Shown here piece by piece: positions 19,026 to 27,924 of a stretch of DNA of 64,000 nt (the first letter of the stretch is position 1; each line of letters begins with the position of its first letter). The position numbers and the translations under genes were made by a program. The notes under the pieces were generated by a model. That model saw nothing but the letters and a program-made list of their open reading frames with translations. It was not told the DNA's origin and searched no databases. Source of the DNA: Ectobacillus funiculus (lineage in GTDB: Bacteria > Bacillota > Bacilli > Bacillales > Bacillaceae_G); NCBI RefSeq assembly GCF_004138295.1, contig NZ_SCFM01000007.1, forward strand, positions 186,001-250,000, in the 5' to 3' direction.

Positions 19026-21164
19026 TTATAAGTTTGGATATTTAATGCGTGAATGAAAAATACCGTTCAATGTCTCGCAAATTGTCTTCTCAATTGTTTG
19101 CAGTTCCTTAAACGTTAAATTACATTCACTGAACTGCCCGTCCTTTAAACGATCAGCAATAATCCCTTGTACCAGTTGCGCGATTTGCTCGGGCGTCGGT
19201 GCGTTCATCGAGCGGACTGCCGCCTCTACACTGTCAGCAATGCCGACAACTGCAGATTCTTTTGAGGATGCCTTCGGACCAGGATAACGAAACATATTTT
19301 CTGTGTAACGCTGTTCGTCTTCCTTCACCGCTTTATAATAAAAATATTTCAACAAAGTCGTACCATGATGCTGCGCGGTAATATCAATAATCTCCTTTGG
19401 AATTCGATGCTCCTCCAGAACCGCTACGCCATCACTCACATGGGCAAAAATAATATCCCTGCTTACTTCTGGTTTTAGAGAATCATGCGGGTTCCCCATC
19501 CCCATCTGGTTTTCGATAAACAAATGCGGCTGCATCGTTTTGCCGATATCATGATAATACGCCCCAACCCGTGCCAGCAAACCATCGGCCCCAACCGCAT
19601 CACATGCCGCCTCCGCTAAGTTAGCGACCATGATGCTATGATGGTATGTACCAGGCGCCTCAAGCAAGATTTTACGCAAGAGCGGAGAGTTTGGGCTTGA
19701 AAGCTCCATTAGTTTCATCGCTGATACAATCCCAAGACCGCTTTCTAGATACGGCAGAATCCCGAGTGTGAGCACGGAGGAAACGATACCCGAGACAGCA
19801 GCCAGCAGCAAGTGCAGAGCAGTTTCTGACAGTGAGAGACTGCCGTTGCGAAGCAGCAGCAAAGCAATTAGAACAATAACATTTAAAACAGCAACAAGCG
19901 TACCTGCATGCAAAATCATACTGCGCCGCTTCTTCTCACGTAAGAAGACAGTGACAGAAAGCGAGCTGATGAGCAGGTAAAAGCCTACATGATAATTCAA
20001 GGAGCTCGTGATGCCCTCATTAAACATAATGCTGCCGCTTATAGAGAAAATGAGGCTTGTGATAAAGACGAAGCGATCGCCGATCATCAGTTTTACAAGC
20101 ATCGTACCCATCGCAACTGGAACAAGATAACCAAGACCGTTATACTCGATGCTTTGGAAGATGCTAATCATCTTCATCGTCAAAATAGTAATTGTTATAA
20201 TAATAGTATAAGCAAACAGATACGGCTTATCGCTGCGCTGCTGTTTAGAAAATTGATCAAACTGCTTATAAATAAAATATAGGAGCACAGACAGAAGCAG
20301 AAACAGGCCAATGAAAGGCTGAAAGGCACGGTGATCAGCTAGCAGGCCGACAAGCTCTAATTGCTCATACACCTCTCTCGTAATGGTGTCCCCTTCCTTT
20401 ACAAGAATTTGACCTTGCAAAATAAAAACCGGATCCACCGCATCCATTTCGAGTTTCCTTCTTTCTTTTGTCGCAACTGGATCATAAAAGTAGTTCGGCA
20501 CAACAGCATATTGACCGAGTGCTACGATAGCCGTTTTTAATCCCCCGCTGACACTGACATCCTGAAGCTCCTTTGCAATACGCTCCCTTGACCGGTCAGC
20601 CTCATTCATATCAATTTGGTCACTCATCGCATAGTTCACTGCTGTAATTGTCGATTCCCTGGCAACGGACAATTGATCCGGCGGGGCGTTTAACAGTGCC
20701 AGCAAAACTTGGTCAGATAAACTCTTTACCAGCTCCGCTGGCAGCTTCTTTTTCAGCTTCTGCAGCTGCTCCTGTTCAGATACATCGGGTTGTTCTGTTG
20801 GGTCTGTTTGGTCCGCCTGTGCAGCTTTTGTCTCCTCTTGTACCTCTTTTACAGCGCTAAATACCGATTCCACCACATTTACACGATTGCTTTTATACTC
20901 ACTATGATACGTGTATTGATCCGGTACCTTTTGGGCGGCTTCGCGCTTTCGTTTCTCTGTTGTCACCTTATCTTCAATCGTAACAGGTGAATGAATAGAG
21001 TTCTTGGCGATGGACAATAACTTAATATCAAGCTTATCCGGTCTCACATTACCGATGAGAGTAAAAAACAACACAGCTCCTAAGAAGAGGTATAGTAAAG
21101 CGATAAACAATCTGGAATATCGCATCCTTCGAAACCATTGGGACAGTTTGCTTGACTTGGACAT
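19026..21164 (-). CDS. pgpH: Cyclic-di-AMP phosphodiesterase PgpH (7TM-HD)
   Basis: 712 aa. One N-terminal membrane helix (residues 18-40), a large extracytoplasmic 7TMR-HDED domain (about 45-290) with FILQGQILVKEGDTIT, seven transmembrane segments (about 290-480), and a cytosolic HD domain with HHSIMVANLAEAA, YYHDIGK, ITAQHHGT. Degrades c-di-AMP to pApA. Gln/Thr/Asp-rich insertion around residues 105-135. Directly upstream of ybeY. Confidence 0.95.
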   Translation of the reverse strand: MSKSSKLSQWFRRMRYSRLFIALLYLFLGAVLFFTLIGNVRPDKLDIKLLSIAKNSIHSPVTIEDKVTTEKRKREAAQKVPDQYTYHSEYKSNRVNVVESVFSAVKEVQEETKAAQADQTDPTEQPDVSEQEQLQKLKKKLPAELVKSLSDQVLLALLNAPPDQLSVARESTITAVNYAMSDQIDMNEADRSRERIAKELQDVSVSGGLKTAIVALGQYAVVPNYFYDPVATKERRKLEMDAVDPVFILQGQILVKEGDTITREVYEQLELVGLLADHRAFQPFIGLFLLLSVLLYFIYKQFDQFSKQQRSDKPYLFAYTIIITITILTMKMISIFQSIEYNGLGYLVPVAMGTMLVKLMIGDRFVFITSLIFSISGSIMFNEGITSSLNYHVGFYLLISSLSVTVFLREKKRRSMILHAGTLVAVLNVIVLIALLLLRNGSLSLSETALHLLLAAVSGIVSSVLTLGILPYLESGLGIVSAMKLMELSSPNSPLLRKILLEAPGTYHHSIMVANLAEAACDAVGADGLLARVGAYYHDIGKTMQPHLFIENQMGMGNPHDSLKPEVSRDIIFAHVSDGVAVLEEHRIPKEIIDITAQHHGTTLLKYFYYKAVKEDEQRYTENMFRYPGPKASSKESAVVGIADSVEAAVRSMNAPTPEQIAQLVQGIIADRLKDGQFSECNLTFKELQTIEKTICETLNGIFHSRIKYPNL

Positions 21165-21423
21165 GATAAAAATATAAGCTCCTCTCCAAAAATTCGTAGC
21201 GTAAAAGATTTTTCTGGAAGAACCAAAATTCAGAAATCCCCTGTTCTATCCAGATCCTGCAAGTTGTTTACTAAGAAGAAAAAGCAATACTGACAGGCAA
21301 AAAGGTTGTCTTCCTCTTTTATGATAGTAAAAAAATAAAGAAACGCCAACCTTTTCCGAATCGGAAGAAGAGAGAGCGATTGTCATTTCCCCTAATAGGA
21401 AGCTGTGTAGAACTTTCTGAAAG

Positions 21424-21562
21424 TAAAGAAAACTCGCCGATTGGCGAGCCCTGCCCTTGGGCGAAGACAGAGGCGTAGGTGCACTTATACTGTCTTCCTA
21501 GCTTTCCAACTACGCCGAATTTGCTTCTAGCTGGAAAGCTATACTTCTTTTCTATAGTGTGA
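21424..21562 (+). repeat. Element A, full copy 7, with compensatory inner stem
   Basis: TAAAGAAAACTCGCCGATTG start, CCCTTGGGCGAAGACAGAGG, then inner arms TAGCTTTCCA (21499-21508) and TGGAAAGCTA (21532-21541). These differ from the usual AAATTTCT/AGAAATTT but still pair 10 of 10. Fills much of the 418-bp gap between pgpH and phoH and abuts the phoH terminator. Confidence 0.88.
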
Positions 21563-21588
21563 AAAAAATGACCCAAACTGGGTCATTC
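21561..21588 (-). terminator. Intrinsic terminator of phoH
   Basis: TGACCCA / TGGGTCA hairpin followed by T7 on the minus strand; the phoH stop codon lies in the ascending arm. Confidence 0.82.
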
Positions 21589-22542
21589 TGCTTTATCGTA
21601 CGCCGCAATAATTTTTTGAACGAGTGGATGACGAACAACATCTGCTTGCTCAAGGATAATAAAGGAAATTCCGGATACGTTGCGTAAAATAGCGGATGCA
21701 GCAGAAAGGCCGGGCTTTACCCCTTTCGGCAAGTCCACCTGTGACGGATCGCCAGTTACAACCATCTTGGAACTGAAACCAAGGCGAGTTAAAAACATTT
21801 TCATTTGTGCACTCGTCGTATTTTGTGCCTCATCCAAAATAACAAAGGAGTCATCGAGTGTACGTCCCCTCATATAGGCAAGCGGGGCAACCTCAATTGT
21901 ACCACGCTCAATCATGCGCTGCGTATGCTCCTGTCCAAGCACATCATGAAGAGCATCATATAATGGACGCAAATACGGATCAACCTTTTCCTTTAAATCA
22001 CCAGGCAGAAACCCAAGACTTTCTCCCGCCTCTACCGCTGGTCTCGTTAGAATGATGCGCTTAACTAGGCCATTTTTTAATGCTCGAACAGCCATGACAA
22101 CTGCCAAATACGTCTTCCCTGTCCCAGCTGGCCCAATGCCAAAAACAATATCATTCTTTTTCATAGCATGTATATATTGCCTTTGCCCTATCGTTTTAAC
22201 GTGAATCGGCTTTCCTTTTGCGTTTCGGAAGATTTCTTCTTCATACAGCTCCTCAAAATGCTGTAACCGTCCACTCTGTCCAAGCTGGACAGCGTAAGCA
22301 ACGTCCCGTTCTGTAATCGTTACGCTCTTTCGGATTACCGCAAGCAGACGCTGCAAAATTTCTTCAACAAGCTGAACCTGCTCGTCTGTTCCAGAAACTC
22401 GCACCGAACCGCCTCTTGTAATAATAGAAACCTGCAATTCCTGTTCAATAAGCTTCAGATTGGCATCATTTACACCAAAAAGAGCGGCTGCTTCATTTTG
22501 ATTTTCTACTTGTTGAGTTAGTTCCACTAATTGTTCGGTCAT
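21583..22542 (-). CDS. phoH: PhoH family ATPase
   Basis: 319-aa PhoH-like P-loop protein, presumed RNA-related ATPase. N-terminal KH-like segment (LIEQELQVSIITRGGSVRVSG), Walker A GPAGTGKT (about residue 135), Walker B FVILDEAQNTT, sensor VVTGDPSQVDLP. Downstream of yqfD in the same direction, upstream of pgpH, as in B. subtilis. Confidence 0.94.
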   Translation of the reverse strand: MTEQLVELTQQVENQNEAAALFGVNDANLKLIEQELQVSIITRGGSVRVSGTDEQVQLVEEILQRLLAVIRKSVTITERDVAYAVQLGQSGRLQHFEELYEEEIFRNAKGKPIHVKTIGQRQYIHAMKKNDIVFGIGPAGTGKTYLAVVMAVRALKNGLVKRIILTRPAVEAGESLGFLPGDLKEKVDPYLRPLYDALHDVLGQEHTQRMIERGTIEVAPLAYMRGRTLDDSFVILDEAQNTTSAQMKMFLTRLGFSSKMVVTGDPSQVDLPKGVKPGLSAASAILRNVSGISFIILEQADVVRHPLVQKIIAAYDKAE

Positions 22543-22750
22543 TCGTTACGCTGCTACTGAAAATGTATACAACTATCTAACGCATGAGAAGCTATTGAGC
22601 TCCATAAACATCTATTCCAATTTAACTTAGCGTATATATCTTTCAGTAGACTTCCTTTCTTTAAATTTGGATGCTTTGCTTGGGCTTCACTCACTTCACA
22701 ATGCAGGTACCCTACCCCGCGCCTGAATTGTGATTGCGTTTAATCCCATT

Positions 22751-23974
22751 TCATGATGATTTTTGTTTCTTTTTAGATTCCTTTTGGGTATCCGGTTTCG
22801 AAATTGGCTGGGTAGCAACGATATCCTCGATTACCTTATAGTGTAATGATAACTTTAATTTACCATTCTCTAGCCGCTTCTGTAAAACCTTTTCCCCAAC
22901 AATCGTGGCTTTCTCATCCAACTTTTTCTTAAGCTCCTGCTGCGCCATTTCTTTCCCGGCCTCAATCGCCTGTTTTTCTGTATATTGTCTGTCTGCAGCT
23001 TCTTCCTCTCGTACCGAAACCTTTTCATAAGCAATCGGCAATGACCAGCGGAAAAACTTTATATTGTACATCATAGCGTCTTCCTTAAAACGCTTATATT
23101 TATTTTCTTCAAATCCCCAAACTTTTATCTTAAAATTCCCCAATTTGATATAATGCTTCACAAAAAACGCTCCTGTATATACTTGAAAAGTTGTTTTTAA
23201 AGGGACTTCCACCTCTGACTTGTACCAAGTTTCGCCAAAAATTACTCCCTTAGCCGGGACAAGTGTCGGATTGTCTTCTTTGCCATACATACCAGACACG
23301 AGCAATTGCCCCTTTTCTACATGATCATGCACCGCCACAGCCGGCTTCCCCTTCTCTACAAACAGCCTTTCAATCACTGCTTCCTTTTTAGCGATTAAAT
23401 TACGAGGGGATAATGCTTCTTCTTCTTCCGGCTCGCTCTTTTCTACAACCTGCAAGTGATAGGTCGTACCTCGCAGCTCCACACCTACCCAGGTAATAGA
23501 ATGGACATTATTTGTTAACGAACGCTGAATAGCATCTACATCAGGCATTTGAAATTGCAGCTTTCCTTTTTCCACACCTAGACGGTTCAGCTCCTTAACC
23601 AATAAATATTCGGTTTCCGGCTTTGCTCCCTCGATTTTCACATTCCATACCATGTTAGATAGGATGATAATACTCACAAAAAAGAGAACAAAGCCAATTA
23701 AAAAGCCGCTGTTACGCAGAAGACGCTTTTGCCAAAACGGAAAGCCGTACCGCCCTATAAACGCAATATCACATTCATTTTTACGGCGCACCCCGCGGAG
23801 TCTGCGCACATCCTTCAGCAGCATATGGAAGGTAAGGGCTTCGTTTCCTATTCGCTTTACATTCCAAACAAATATCCCCCTACGTACGCACTCATTTACA
23901 AAGCGCTCGCTGCCGCGGCCTTTTAATCTCACCTTTACGTATCCCAAAAAGACGGTAACCCATTGATTCTTCAT
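22751..23974 (-). CDS. yqfD: Sporulation protein YqfD
   Basis: 407 aa. A basic cytosolic N-terminus with an IAFIGRYGFPFW-type motif, one membrane helix (about residues 90-110, FLIGFVLFFVSIIILSNMVW), and a large outer region with VVEKSEPEEEE, repeated beta-strand features, and a Lys-rich end. Homologues are made in the mother cell under sigma-E. Follows yqfC by 12 nt in one unit. Biochemical role unknown. Confidence 0.9.
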   Translation of the reverse strand: MKNQWVTVFLGYVKVRLKGRGSERFVNECVRRGIFVWNVKRIGNEALTFHMLLKDVRRLRGVRRKNECDIAFIGRYGFPFWQKRLLRNSGFLIGFVLFFVSIIILSNMVWNVKIEGAKPETEYLLVKELNRLGVEKGKLQFQMPDVDAIQRSLTNNVHSITWVGVELRGTTYHLQVVEKSEPEEEEALSPRNLIAKKEAVIERLFVEKGKPAVAVHDHVEKGQLLVSGMYGKEDNPTLVPAKGVIFGETWYKSEVEVPLKTTFQVYTGAFFVKHYIKLGNFKIKVWGFEENKYKRFKEDAMMYNIKFFRWSLPIAYEKVSVREEEAADRQYTEKQAIEAGKEMAQQELKKKLDEKATIVGEKVLQKRLENGKLKLSLHYKVIEDIVATQPISKPDTQKESKKKQKSS

Positions 23975-23986
23975 GACTCTCCTCCA

Positions 23987-24268
23987 TTACTCGTTCAAAA
24001 ATAGAACTTGTTCTATTGTTCCTTCAAGCAACAGTTCCTCCGGAAGAATCGTCTTGATGACAAACGAGTTGCCCCTTATAAGTAATTGCCCCTGCTTCAG
24101 CAGCAGACGCACCTCTGTGTCCGAGAATACTAACAGTCCTCGATGATTTTCTATATAAATGTGAATTTGTCCAACCAGTGTAATGCGAGGAAGATCCATG
24201 AGGACGTCAGCAGGCAGGTCCATCTTCTTAGTAATCCAACTTTTCATTTGTTGCTGAAGCTTTCTCAC
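23987..24268 (-). CDS. yqfC: Sporulation protein YqfC
   Basis: 93 aa from a GTG at 24268, with AAGGGGGGAT upstream. Conserved MDLPRITLVGQIHIYIENH and FVIKTILPEELLLEGTI blocks define the YabP/YqfC family. Expressed with yqfD under sigma-E in B. subtilis. First gene of the pair; floA/yqeZ, which normally lie upstream, are replaced by accessory genes here. Confidence 0.92.
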   Translation of the reverse strand: MRKLQQQMKSWITKKMDLPADVLMDLPRITLVGQIHIYIENHRGLLVFSDTEVRLLLKQGQLLIRGNSFVIKTILPEELLLEGTIEQVLFLNE

Positions 24269-24373
24269 CGAAGAATCCCCCCTTCTCATCTCATATGTAT
24301 GAGTTTTCTTACAGGTGGTTGTTATGCTGTAATGACTTCACTAACATAACTATATTCTGAAGGAGTTTGTATC

Positions 24374-24573
24374 ATGTTAACTAAAACAGTCGCTATATAC
24401 AATCGCATTTCTCGGGACAAGATGATGTTCTCCTTAATCACAGAACCGCTAATACAAGACTATGCGAATCAAAGGGATATCAGTACAAGTTACATGAAGA
24501 GAGAAAGGCTAATAAGGAATTGAAGGAAAAATTCAAATTGGATACAAGTAAAACTATCATTTATGAAAATTAA
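24374..24573 (+). pseudogene. Serine recombinase N-terminal scar, frameshifted
   Basis: From the ATG at 24374 (AAGGAG upstream) the frame reads TKTVAIYNRISRDK, the start of a resolvase/invertase catalytic domain with its serine-recombinase strand. Shifting frame after about codon 16 gives DDVLLNHRTANTRLCESKGY, the expected next segment, then YKLHEERKANKELKEKF and a TAA at 24571. The catalytic core beyond about 60 residues is missing. A remnant of an integrated element. Confidence 0.6.
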
Positions 24574-24672
24574 AGCAGCCATTCGGGCGTTTTCTTTTTG
24601 TCCACACAACAATAAAATTTTCTATTGTGGTGACAAAACTTAAAGGAGAGTATGCAACTAGGTGAAATTAAG

Positions 24673-24701
24673 AATGCTACCCTAATAATCAAGGTAGCAT
24701 T
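24673..24701 (-). terminator. Intrinsic terminator of the DUF3231 gene
   Basis: AATGCTACC / GGTAGCATT stem with an 11-nt loop, 24 nt after the stop, and a modest T-rich tail on the minus strand. Confidence 0.65.
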
Positions 24702-24724
24702 CATTCTCAGACGTACTTAGCTAA

Positions 24725-25243
24725 TTAAACATGAGCAAGCTCAGGTGTTTGTACATGAAGCGGGGGAGGGACTAACCACCCTTTTTCTTTGTTTATCCGT
24801 AACAATCTTCCACCAAATTGGACCTTAGTGGCATGGAACTGTCCAAACATCATCGCAACGTCTTCACGAATACTTTGACCAATCATTTGGCTACATGCAA
24901 CTAACCCTGTAGCAATGTCCCTTCCTACACTAGCAGAAATCTCAGGGTCGTTAAATCTTGCCCCTGCAGGGATACTTTCTAACGCAGCGATTGGACGTTC
25001 AGGAGGAGAAGGCGGCAAGCCAATTCCATTTACTTTTAGTAAATTTTCGACCTGCTCGATTTCCTGTTTCATACTTCGCATCATATCTTCAAGGAAATTT
25101 TCTAAATCTCCATCGCCAGTATGGTTATAGAGCGTTTGATATCCAACCAGTAATCCACGAGTTGTTGCAAGGTAACCCCATACACCAAAAACTTCACCAT
25201 AGTGCATTGGCTCATTTGTTGGATTTCCACTTAATATTCCCAT
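24725..25243 (-). CDS. DUF3231 family protein (single domain)
   Basis: 172 aa from the ATG at 25243 (AAGGAGG upstream). An in-frame ATG at 25273 has its own GGGAGG and would give a longer form. Conserved features: NEPMHYGEVFGVWGYL, a long helix EDMMRSMKQEIEQVENLLK, and the GWLVPPPLH end shared with the larger protein at 59480-60514. The family is helical and often duplicated in Bacillus; function unknown. Lies in the segment that replaces floA/yqeZ. Confidence 0.75.
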   Translation of the reverse strand: MGILSGNPTNEPMHYGEVFGVWGYLATTRGLLVGYQTLYNHTGDGDLENFLEDMMRSMKQEIEQVENLLKVNGIGLPPSPPERPIAALESIPAGARFNDPEISASVGRDIATGLVACSQMIGQSIREDVAMMFGQFHATKVQFGGRLLRINKEKGWLVPPPLHVQTPELAHV

Positions 25244-25466
25244 GATTGTCCTCCTTATTTCAAAAACATTCATTGAGCGACCTCCCTTTCTCAACGTTCG
25301 GTCACGTTGTTATAATCTCTAAAAAAACTGATGCTATGCGTCATTCCTAATGATGGTTATTAGAGGTATATATCGCAATTTTAACCTAAGTAGTTCTGTC
25401 TACAACTTAATGAATAGCACCTAATGAAACTGGAGACATTAAGTATTGATGAAAGGAGAGAGAGCC

Positions 25467-25721
25467 ATGAAGAAAAAGCTATCTTTAATAACTTGTACTT
25501 TAGCTTTAGCTGCAATGACTTTAGTAGCACCTGTTCATGCTGCAAATAATAACAATAACAACGTGGATAGAGTTAATTACAATGACAACTTAAACACTCG
25601 AAACGTCACTACAACAACAGACATTAATGATGATAATGATACAAACTGGGAATGGCTCGGTTTATTAGGATTAGTAGGTCTGCTTGGTCTTAGAAGAAGA
25701 AGAGAGGAAAACGTTCGTTAA
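25467..25721 (+). CDS. WGxxGxxG-type small exported protein
   Basis: 84 aa. Sec signal peptide (KKKLSLITCTLALAAMTLVA, cleavage probably after VHAA), an Asn/Asp/Thr-rich spacer, then NWEWLGLLGLVGLLGLRRRR: a Trp-Gly-Leu hydrophobic stretch followed by arginines, like a C-terminal sorting or anchoring signal. The ATG at 25467 follows GAAAGGAGAGAG. Divergent from the DUF3231 gene. Function unknown; likely anchored at the cell surface. Confidence 0.72.
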   Translation: MKKKLSLITCTLALAAMTLVAPVHAANNNNNNVDRVNYNDNLNTRNVTTTTDINDDNDTNWEWLGLLGLVGLLGLRRRREENVR

Positions 25722-25776
25722 TACAGATAACTGTTTGTTTTTATTATTCAGTTACTTTAGTTTCACAACGAATGAT

Positions 25777-25807
25777 AAAGAACTTGGAAACTCTCCAAGT
25801 TCTTTTT
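25777..25807 (+). terminator. Intrinsic terminator of the small exported protein gene
   Basis: Perfect stem AAAGAACTTGGA / TCCAAGTTCTTT with a 5-nt loop and T5 run. The rest of the gap to 26089 shows no gene. Confidence 0.88.
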
Positions 25808-26089
25808 AATGTCAATTACAAAGTGATTACTTGAGTAATTTAATCTGCTGTTTTCCTCCCTGTTTCTGTTTTACACCTTAAACTGAATCCGATAAGCTGA
25901 AGCATAGTGCTTCCATTTTACTGTTTCTAAATTATGCTTAGTGAAATAAGGATTCCCAACAACCGTCTATAAAAAAATTCATATGCATGAAGAAAAGGCA
26001 TGTTCTAGCACCGAAAAAGAAAAAGGGCTCTGTTTTACATATATGGCAGGAGAAGGTGAAAAATATATAGAGGAAAGGGGGAGCAACCA

Positions 26090-26782
26090 TTGTCTATCTT
26101 TTTGGGACATAATCATCTTACTTTGCTGCAATGGCTTGAGCGCGGTGTAATCATTTATGTCTTCTTGGTACTTGTGGCCAAATTCATGGGCCAACGATCT
26201 ATATCGCAATTACGTTTCCTTGATTTTGTGATAGCTCTTTTGCTTGGCGGGCTATTAGGAAATCCTCTTGCCGATCCCAGCCTTGATGTTTGGGATGGGA
26301 TGATTACAAGCTCTGTGCTCGTCATTCTGCATGCTGGCAGTGCTTTTTTGGGCTTAAAATGGGAAAGATGGAGAAAATTCCTCGAACCACCTCCCCTAAT
26401 TTTAATCCGAAATGGACGATTTCTCTTATCGAACTTAAAAAAAGCAAGAGTCTCTATCGATTATGTTTTATCAAGCCTTCGTCTTCAACAGATAGAGGAC
26501 ATCCAAAAGGTAGCAGTTGCCCTGTGGGAACCTGGCGGCACGATTTCCGTCTTCCTAAAAAGTGAATACGAGACCCCAACAAGGAATGATATGAATATAA
26601 AAAGTGAAGCATTTTCATTGCCGACAGTTGTTGTTAAGGAAGGAAAAATAAGAAAAGAGGCGCTCCTTTCCTTAGGAAAAGATGAAGCTTGGCTGCAGCA
26701 GCATATAAAGGAACCCATTCACATGATTTTGTTTGCAACTCTAGATGAACAACATCGCCTACAACTTATTTTTAAGGAATAA
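26090..26782 (+). CDS. DUF421 (YetF/YdfS-like) membrane protein
   Basis: 230 aa from a TTG at 26090 (GGGGGAG upstream). Three N-terminal membrane helices with the family motif MGQRSISQLRFLDFVIALLL, then the cytosolic DUF421 domain (LEPPPLILIRNGRFLL, a region resembling the YetF fold). Some relatives are spore or envelope proteins. The stop codon TAA is the first triplet of a copy of element A, so the insertion may have set the present C-terminus. Confidence 0.82.
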   Translation: MSIFLGHNHLTLLQWLERGVIIYVFLVLVAKFMGQRSISQLRFLDFVIALLLGGLLGNPLADPSLDVWDGMITSSVLVILHAGSAFLGLKWERWRKFLEPPPLILIRNGRFLLSNLKKARVSIDYVLSSLRLQQIEDIQKVAVALWEPGGTISVFLKSEYETPTRNDMNIKSEAFSLPTVVVKEGKIRKEALLSLGKDEAWLQQHIKEPIHMILFATLDEQHRLQLIFKE

Positions 26783-26925
26783 AGAAAACTCGCCGATTGG
26801 CGAGCCCTGCCCTTGGGCGAAGACAGAGGCGTAGCCCTACTTATACTTTAGTCCCAAAATCTCTCACTACGTCGAATTGTCTTCTAGCTAGACATCACCC
26901 CGAAAAGTTATATTTTCTTATCTTG
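26780..26925 (+). repeat. Element A/element B chimera, copy 8
   Basis: 5' part is element A (TAAAGAAAACTCGCC, GAAGACAGAGGCGTAG, ACTACGTCGAATTG, CTTCTAGCTAGA). It then switches at GCTAGACATC to the 3' end of element B (CCCCGAAAAGTTATATTTTC, TTATCTTG) instead of element A's AAATTTATACTTTC. Crossover lies at the shared GCTAGA around 26886-26892. Confidence 0.8.
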
Positions 26926-26936
26926 TCAAATATCAT

Positions 26937-26971
26937 AAAAAAACGTCTCGGTTATACCGAGACGTTTTTTT
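26937..26971. terminator. Bidirectional intrinsic terminator (yqeY)
   Basis: AAACGTCTCGG / CCGAGACGTTT with a 5-nt loop, flanked by A and T runs; it serves yqeY on the minus strand. Confidence 0.88.
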
Positions 26972-27416
26972 ATGATAGCAATTGTGAAACAAGCTTATTC
27001 ACTAAAGAGCCGTCAGCTTTCCCTTTTACTTTTGGAATGACTGCACCCATGACTTTGCCCATATCAGCTTTAGAAGCTGCACCCGTATCCGCAATTGCTT
27101 GCTTAATAACGGCTGTTAGCTCCTCTTCGCTCAACTGCTGTGGTAAATACTCTTCTAAAACTGCAATTTCGCCTTTTATTTTATCCACAAGGTCTTCACG
27201 ACCCGCTTTTTCAAATTCAAGGAGGGAGTCTTTGCGCTGCTTTAATTCACGAGTCAATACTGTTAGCTCAGCCTCTTCAGACAAGGGTTGTTGCTGCAGC
27301 TTAATGCCTTCATTTTGTAAAGCAGACTTTACCATCCGAATGGTGGTAAGCTTTTCTTTTTCTTTATTCTTCATCGCTTGTTTCATATCATCGTTTAAAC
27401 GATCGAGAAGACTCAT
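26970..27416 (-). CDS. yqeY: GatB/YqeY domain protein
   Basis: 148 aa: the YqeY domain related to the tail of the amidotransferase GatB. Starts [16 protein letters not shown] and ends [20 protein letters not shown], the conserved C-terminal motif. Presumed tRNA-interacting. Cotranscribed with rpsU just upstream, as in B. subtilis. Confidence 0.93.
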   Translation of the reverse strand: MSLLDRLNDDMKQAMKNKEKEKLTTIRMVKSALQNEGIKLQQQPLSEEAELTVLTRELKQRKDSLLEFEKAGREDLVDKIKGEIAVLEEYLPQQLSEEELTAVIKQAIADTGAASKADMGKVMGAVIPKVKGKADGSLVNKLVSQLLS

Positions 27417-27430
27417 AAATACACCCTCTC

Positions 27431-27604
27431 TTAGAATTTACGCTTTCTAGCTGCTTCAGACTTCTTCTTGCGTTTTACGCTTGGCTTTTCGTAAAACTCA
27501 CGTTTTCTTGCTTCCGCAAGCGTACCAGTTTTAGAAACTGCTCTCTTAAAACGACGAAGCGCATCCTCCAAAGATTCGTTTTTGCGAACGACTGTTTTAG
27601 ACAT
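27431..27604 (-). CDS. rpsU: 30S ribosomal protein S21
   Basis: 57 aa: [19 protein letters not shown], then RREFY-like and [14 protein letters not shown] basic tail. Length and sequence match bS21. The ATG at 27604 is preceded by GGGAGGGAA. 14 nt upstream of yqeY. Confidence 0.96.
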   Translation of the reverse strand: MSKTVVRKNESLEDALRRFKRAVSKTGTLAEARKREFYEKPSVKRKKKSEAARKRKF

Positions 27605-27762
27605 CCTTCTTTCCCTCCCTCCGAAACATCCACTTACATCTTAGATTCTAGGGCATGCAAAAAAGAAACACTTCTTCAGCATGTCTTTTAAGATTATAAT
27701 ACATTGCTTCCTTTCTGGTCAACCATATTGTAAAGAAATTTTGACTGACAGGCACCCATGCG

Positions 27763-27896
27763 TAAAGAAAACTCGCCGATTGGCGAGCCCTGCTCTTGGG
27801 CGAAGACAGAGGCGTAGTTGCACTTATACTGTATTCCTAAAATTCCCGACTACGTCGAATTTGCTTCTGGCTGGAAATTTATACTTTCTTACAGTG
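27763..27896 (+). repeat. Element A, full copy 9
   Basis: TAAAGAAAACTCGCCGATTG through CAGAGGCGTAGTTGCAC, TTATACTGTATTCC, GACTACGTCGAATTTGC, CTGGAAATTTATACTTTC, TTACAGTG. In the 320-bp gap between rpsU and deoC, which otherwise shows no gene. Confidence 0.88.
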
Positions 27897-27924
27897 ATCA
27901 ATATCCCTAGCCTGTCGGGGCCTC

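Noticed and set aside
26797-27450. Long plus-strand frame opposite yqeY
   Set aside because: Antisense to a clear yqeY gene, begins inside element A, no ribosome site.
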